Positions 6,223 to 8,628 of a stretch of DNA of 8,628 bases are shown piece by piece (the first letter of the stretch is position 1; each line of letters starts with the position of its first letter). Source of the DNA: Comamonadaceae bacterium (GTDB taxonomy: Bacteria; Pseudomonadota; Gammaproteobacteria; Burkholderiales; Burkholderiaceae_C). Under the pieces are notes generated by a model. The model made no database searches. It was not told the DNA's origin and saw nothing but the letters and a program-made list of their open reading frames with translations. The translations under genes and the position numbers were made by a program. The stretch is from the NCBI GenBank assembly GCA_947483455.1, contig CANKNK010000061.1, positions 1 through 8,628 of the forward strand. The letters run 5' to 3'.

Positions 6223-6228
6223 ACCTTG

Positions 6229-6837
6229 ATGTGGATGTATGTGCTTCAGGGGGTTGGGTTTGGTTTTGCTGCCGCCTCGCAGCCCGGGCCGTTTCAAACC
6301 TACCTGATATCGCAATCCATCAGCCAGGGCTGGCGCCGCACTTTGCCCTCGGCGCTGGCGCCTTTGCTCAGCGACGGCCCCATCATCGCCTTCTGTCTGC
6401 TGGTGCTGTCGCAAGTGCCGGTGTGGATGGAGCAGGTTTTGTATGGTGTCAGCGGCGTGTTCATTTTGTACCTGGCCTGGGGCGCTTTTCGCGCCTGGCG
6501 CGCGCCACCGGTGCCTAGTGGCCCAGAGCTCGAAGCGGGTCTGCCGATCGGCAAAGCAGTGGTGATGAACATGCTTAGCCCCGGCCCCTATATTTTTTGG
6601 ACCCTGGTGACTGGCCCTATTTTGGTGGCGGGTTGGCGCGAGTCGCCAGCCTACGGGCTCTCTTTTCTCGGGGGTTTTTACTTCACGCTCGTGGGTGGCT
6701 TGGCCACGATGGTCTTGGTGTTCGGGCTGGCGGCGCGCTTTGGCCAAGGTATTAACCGGGCGATGCTGGGCTTATCGGTCCTGGCGCTGCTGGTGTTTGG
6801 CCTGTACCAACTGGGCAAAGCCTTGGGGGTTTGGTAA
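6229..6837 (+). CDS. LysE family translocator (amino-acid/small-molecule exporter)
   Basis: About 202 residues, the usual size for the LysE/RhtB exporter family: inner-membrane proteins with roughly six helices that export amino acids or related metabolites. Signatures are QPGPFQTYLI near the N-terminus (18-27), APLLSDGPII (44-53), FILYLAWGAFRAW in the third helix region (78-90), and NMLSPGPYIFW (114-124), the second half-repeat counterpart of the first motif. The C-terminal helices (about 144-170 and 180-198) end in LGKALGVW. Substrate cannot be inferred. An upstream in-frame TTG at 6226 and an ATG at 6235 are alternatives; 6229 fits the usual N-terminus best. It is divergent from the exported-protein gene and convergent with the BPSS1780-type gene, 60 bases apart with no clear terminator between. 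Confidence 0.9.
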   Translation: MWMYVLQGVGFGFAAASQPGPFQTYLISQSISQGWRRTLPSALAPLLSDGPIIAFCLLVLSQVPVWMEQVLYGVSGVFILYLAWGAFRAWRAPPVPSGPELEAGLPIGKAVVMNMLSPGPYIFWTLVTGPILVAGWRESPAYGLSFLGGFYFTLVGGLATMVLVFGLAARFGQGINRAMLGLSVLALLVFGLYQLGKALGVW

Positions 6838-6897
6838 TTTGCGGGCCGACTCCGCTCTAGCAACAGGGGTGCTGCGCCGCGGGGTCCCCAGGTCGAT

Positions 6898-7677
6898 TCA
6901 GGCCAAGTGCACACTGGGGATGCTAAAGCTGTCGGCGTAGGTAAAGTAAATCGAACTAAAAAACATGGCCGCCATCACCATGGCTGTGGGGTACAGCACC
7001 AGGGCCACCGCCTCTTCGCTACCGGACAAACCGGCTACCAGTACCACGCCCAGCCCAATAACCATGAAGGCCAGCATCCACACCATGGTGTAGACCGTAA
7101 ACGCTCCGATATTGCGTATACAAGCGACCAGGCTGAAGAACAGGCTTTTCAGGGGGCTGACATGGTCCCAATACACCAGCGCTGGCGCGAACCAGAACAG
7201 CAAAGACAAAGGCATGTAAAACACCAGCGCCACCATGGTGGCTGCTTCAAAGGCCGGGTCCTGCAGGACCTCGCTGCCGACTGCGCCGCCAAACAAATAC
7301 ATTTGTGCGAATTTGCCACCGTCGGCCAACGCGGACAGGCCCAGAACACCGACAAAACCCAGCGCATACAGTGCGCCCAAAATGAGCATGGCCCGCAACT
7401 GGGCACGCCCGGCACGAAAACCCGCAATCAAAACACTGGGCATGGGGAACTGGCCTTTGAGCGCTTCCTGTGTGGCCACCATCAGCCCCAGGGTTGCGCC
7501 CGGTAGCAGGGCCAGGGCTAGCACATTGCCGATCACAGGCACCATGGAGATAAGCGACATCACCGCCATAAATATAAAGAACAAACCCGTGAGCGCCAGC
7601 GGCTGGCGGAAAAAGGTGCGCATGCCTAGTTTGACCCAGAGGACGCCTTGGCGGGCGGGAACGATATGAAGTTTCAT
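6898..7677 (-). CDS. BPSS1780-type integral membrane protein
   Basis: A 259-residue, strongly hydrophobic protein with about six predicted membrane helices (roughly 28-48, 52-70, 96-116, 147-168, 192-217, 225-247). The conserved opening MKLHIVPARQGVLWVKLG and the blocks MRTFFRQPLALTGLFF, SLLFWFAPALVYW, KSLFFSLVACIRN and AAMFFSSIYFTYAD match the betaproteobacterial BPSS1780 family as I remember it. Its function is unknown; no transport or enzyme motif is apparent. The ATG overlaps the TGA of the upstream homoserine kinase (ATGA, 7674-7677), and no Shine-Dalgarno is visible within the kinase end, so translation is probably coupled. The pairing with thrB recurs in Burkholderiales by recollection; whether it reflects function is not known. 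Confidence 0.87.
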   Translation of the reverse strand: MKLHIVPARQGVLWVKLGMRTFFRQPLALTGLFFIFMAVMSLISMVPVIGNVLALALLPGATLGLMVATQEALKGQFPMPSVLIAGFRAGRAQLRAMLILGALYALGFVGVLGLSALADGGKFAQMYLFGGAVGSEVLQDPAFEAATMVALVFYMPLSLLFWFAPALVYWDHVSPLKSLFFSLVACIRNIGAFTVYTMVWMLAFMVIGLGVVLVAGLSGSEEAVALVLYPTAMVMAAMFFSSIYFTYADSFSIPSVHLA

Positions 7678-8628
7678 GCAGTAGTGTGGGTGGTGCCGGA
7701 CGACGCGCCCCAGCCTAATGGGTGGGTGATGCGCTGGCGCAGTATGCGCTCAAAGGGGGCTGGATCGTGCGCTTTGAGCATGGCGGCTTGGCGCGGCAGG
7801 TGCAAGTCCCATAAACGCGAGAGCCAAAAGCGCAATGCAGCCGCACGCAGCATGGTGGCCAACACGGCCAATTCCGCTGCTTGCAGGGGGCGCACACTGG
7901 TATAGGCCTGCATAAAAGCATGGGTGCGCGCTGAATCGGCTGTGCCATCGGCTAGGTTCACACACCAGTCGTTCAGGCAGACGGCAATATCAAACACCCA
8001 GGCGTCGTTCCCGGCAAAGTAAAAATCAAAAAAGCCAGTCAATTGGGCGTGGCCCTTTGCGTCGGGCGCAAACATCACGTTGTCGCGAAACAGGTCGGCA
8101 TGGATGGGGCCGCGGGGCAGGGCCGCGTATGGCGCGCTATGCGCCAGCACCTCTTGCGTCTGCAACTCACTTTGCAACAGCGCGCTTTGTTCTGGTGTCA
8201 CAAAGGGCAGCACCTCGGGCACGGTGCGCTTCCACCAGTCTAGGCCTCGCAAATTGGGCTGTTGCCTATCAAAACTGAGGCCGGCCAAGTGCATACGCGC
8301 CAGCATCGCGCCAACTTGCGCGCAATGGTCGGTGCCCGGTTGCAATTCGCTTTTGCCCGCCAACAGGCTCACCACACAACTAGGCCGCCCTTGCAGGCTG
8401 TGCAGCAACTGGCCATGGGCATCGGCCGCCGGGTCGGGCACGGGGATGCCTTGCTGGGCCAAGTGGCGCATCAGGTGCAAGTAATAGGGCAGTTGCTCGG
8501 CGCTCAAGCGCTCGAACAGGGTGAGCACATAGCGCGCATGCGCGGTGTCGGCAAAATAATTGGTGTTTTCAATGCCACCAGCGCAGCCCTCCAGACGGGT
8601 CAGCGGACCCAGCCCCAGGGTGTGGAAA
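7674..8628 (-). CDS. thrB: Homoserine kinase, APH-like type (5' end outside window)
   Basis: Catalyses ATP-dependent phosphorylation of homoserine to O-phosphohomoserine, the penultimate step of threonine synthesis, in the cytosol. The frame runs unbroken from the right edge (first full codon at 8627) to the TGA at 7674-7676, giving 317 visible residues; perhaps 10-20 N-terminal residues are missing. It belongs to the aminoglycoside-phosphotransferase-like class of ThrB, not the GHMP class. Visible motifs are GGIENTNYF in the nucleotide-binding lobe (visible residues 17-25), RYVLTLFERL (32-41), the catalytic Brenner-type motif IHADLFRDN (175-183) and the metal-binding FFDFYFAGNDAW segment (199-210). 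The GTG at 8526-8528 is inside this lobe and is not the start. It is followed by the BPSS1780-type gene with a 4-base overlap. It should be functional. Confidence 0.93.
   Translation of the reverse strand, partial: FHTLGLGPLTRLEGCAGGIENTNYFADTAHARYVLTLFERLSAEQLPYYLHLMRHLAQQGIPVPDPAADAHGQLLHSLQGRPSCVVSLLAGKSELQPGTDHCAQVGAMLARMHLAGLSFDRQQPNLRGLDWWKRTVPEVLPFVTPEQSALLQSELQTQEVLAHSAPYAALPRGPIHADLFRDNVMFAPDAKGHAQLTGFFDFYFAGNDAWVFDIAVCLNDWCVNLADGTADSARTHAFMQAYTSVRPLQAAELAVLATMLRAAALRFWLSRLWDLHLPRQAAMLKAHDPAPFERILRQRITHPLGWGASSGTTHTTA

Noticed and set aside
6145..6747. Minus-strand open frame (200 codons) opposite the LysE gene
   Set aside because: Its translation is rich in H, Q, R and P, typical of a shadow of a hydrophobic membrane-protein gene, and it has no domain.
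6838..6897. Terminator between the convergent LysE and BPSS1780-type genes
   Set aside because: Only a four-base GCGG/CCGC stem and a GGGG/CCCC string without a usable loop or T run were found.
6907..7506. Plus-strand open frame (199 codons) opposite the BPSS1780-type gene
   Set aside because: Low-complexity H/Q/G-rich shadow of a membrane protein gene with no supporting start site or motif.

Overview
The window looks like ordinary chromosome from a betaproteobacterium, most likely Comamonadaceae (Rhodoferax/Polaromonas-like). Three things support this: a homoserine kinase of the APH-like type co-transcribed with a BPSS1780-type membrane protein, a short C4 zinc-finger DksA/TraR protein, and moderately high GC with a strong G/C preference at third codon positions. 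This placement comes from remembered family traits, not from a database search.

Layout. Bases 1-251 hold the 3' end of an AAA-ATPase/DUF4143 gene entering from outside. Bases 263-487 (minus) hold only the last part of a CorA/ZntB-type cation transporter, which appears to be a decayed remnant. After an AT-rich stretch comes a complete PhzF-family isomerase (722-1627, plus) with a terminator-like hairpin behind it. Next is a DksA/TraR-type zinc-finger protein (1757-2146, plus), preceded by a nearly perfect FNR/ANR box whose spacing predicts transcription starting at the A of the ATG. Converging on it is a secreted protein of unknown function with a possible C-type-lectin-like C-terminus (2184-3197, minus). 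A strong intrinsic terminator (3348-3385) then closes a minus-strand pair: an unusually long secreted alkaline phosphatase (3412-5460) and, upstream of it, a small exported protein, possibly OB-fold (5538 to about 6089).

Divergent from that pair is a LysE-family exporter (6229-6837, plus). It runs convergently into a thrB - BPSS1780-type pair on the minus strand, joined by an ATGA overlap. The thrB 5' end lies beyond base 8628.

Functionally the genes are mixed: threonine biosynthesis, periplasmic phosphate release, small-molecule export, probable RNA-polymerase modulation under low oxygen, and two exported proteins of unknown role. No phage, IS element, CRISPR, tRNA, rRNA or defence island was recognised. 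The most interesting signals are regulatory (the FNR-box/leaderless arrangement). The exported proteins next to the phosphatase and the eroded transporter at the left edge come after that. I found no convincing undescribed multi-gene system.
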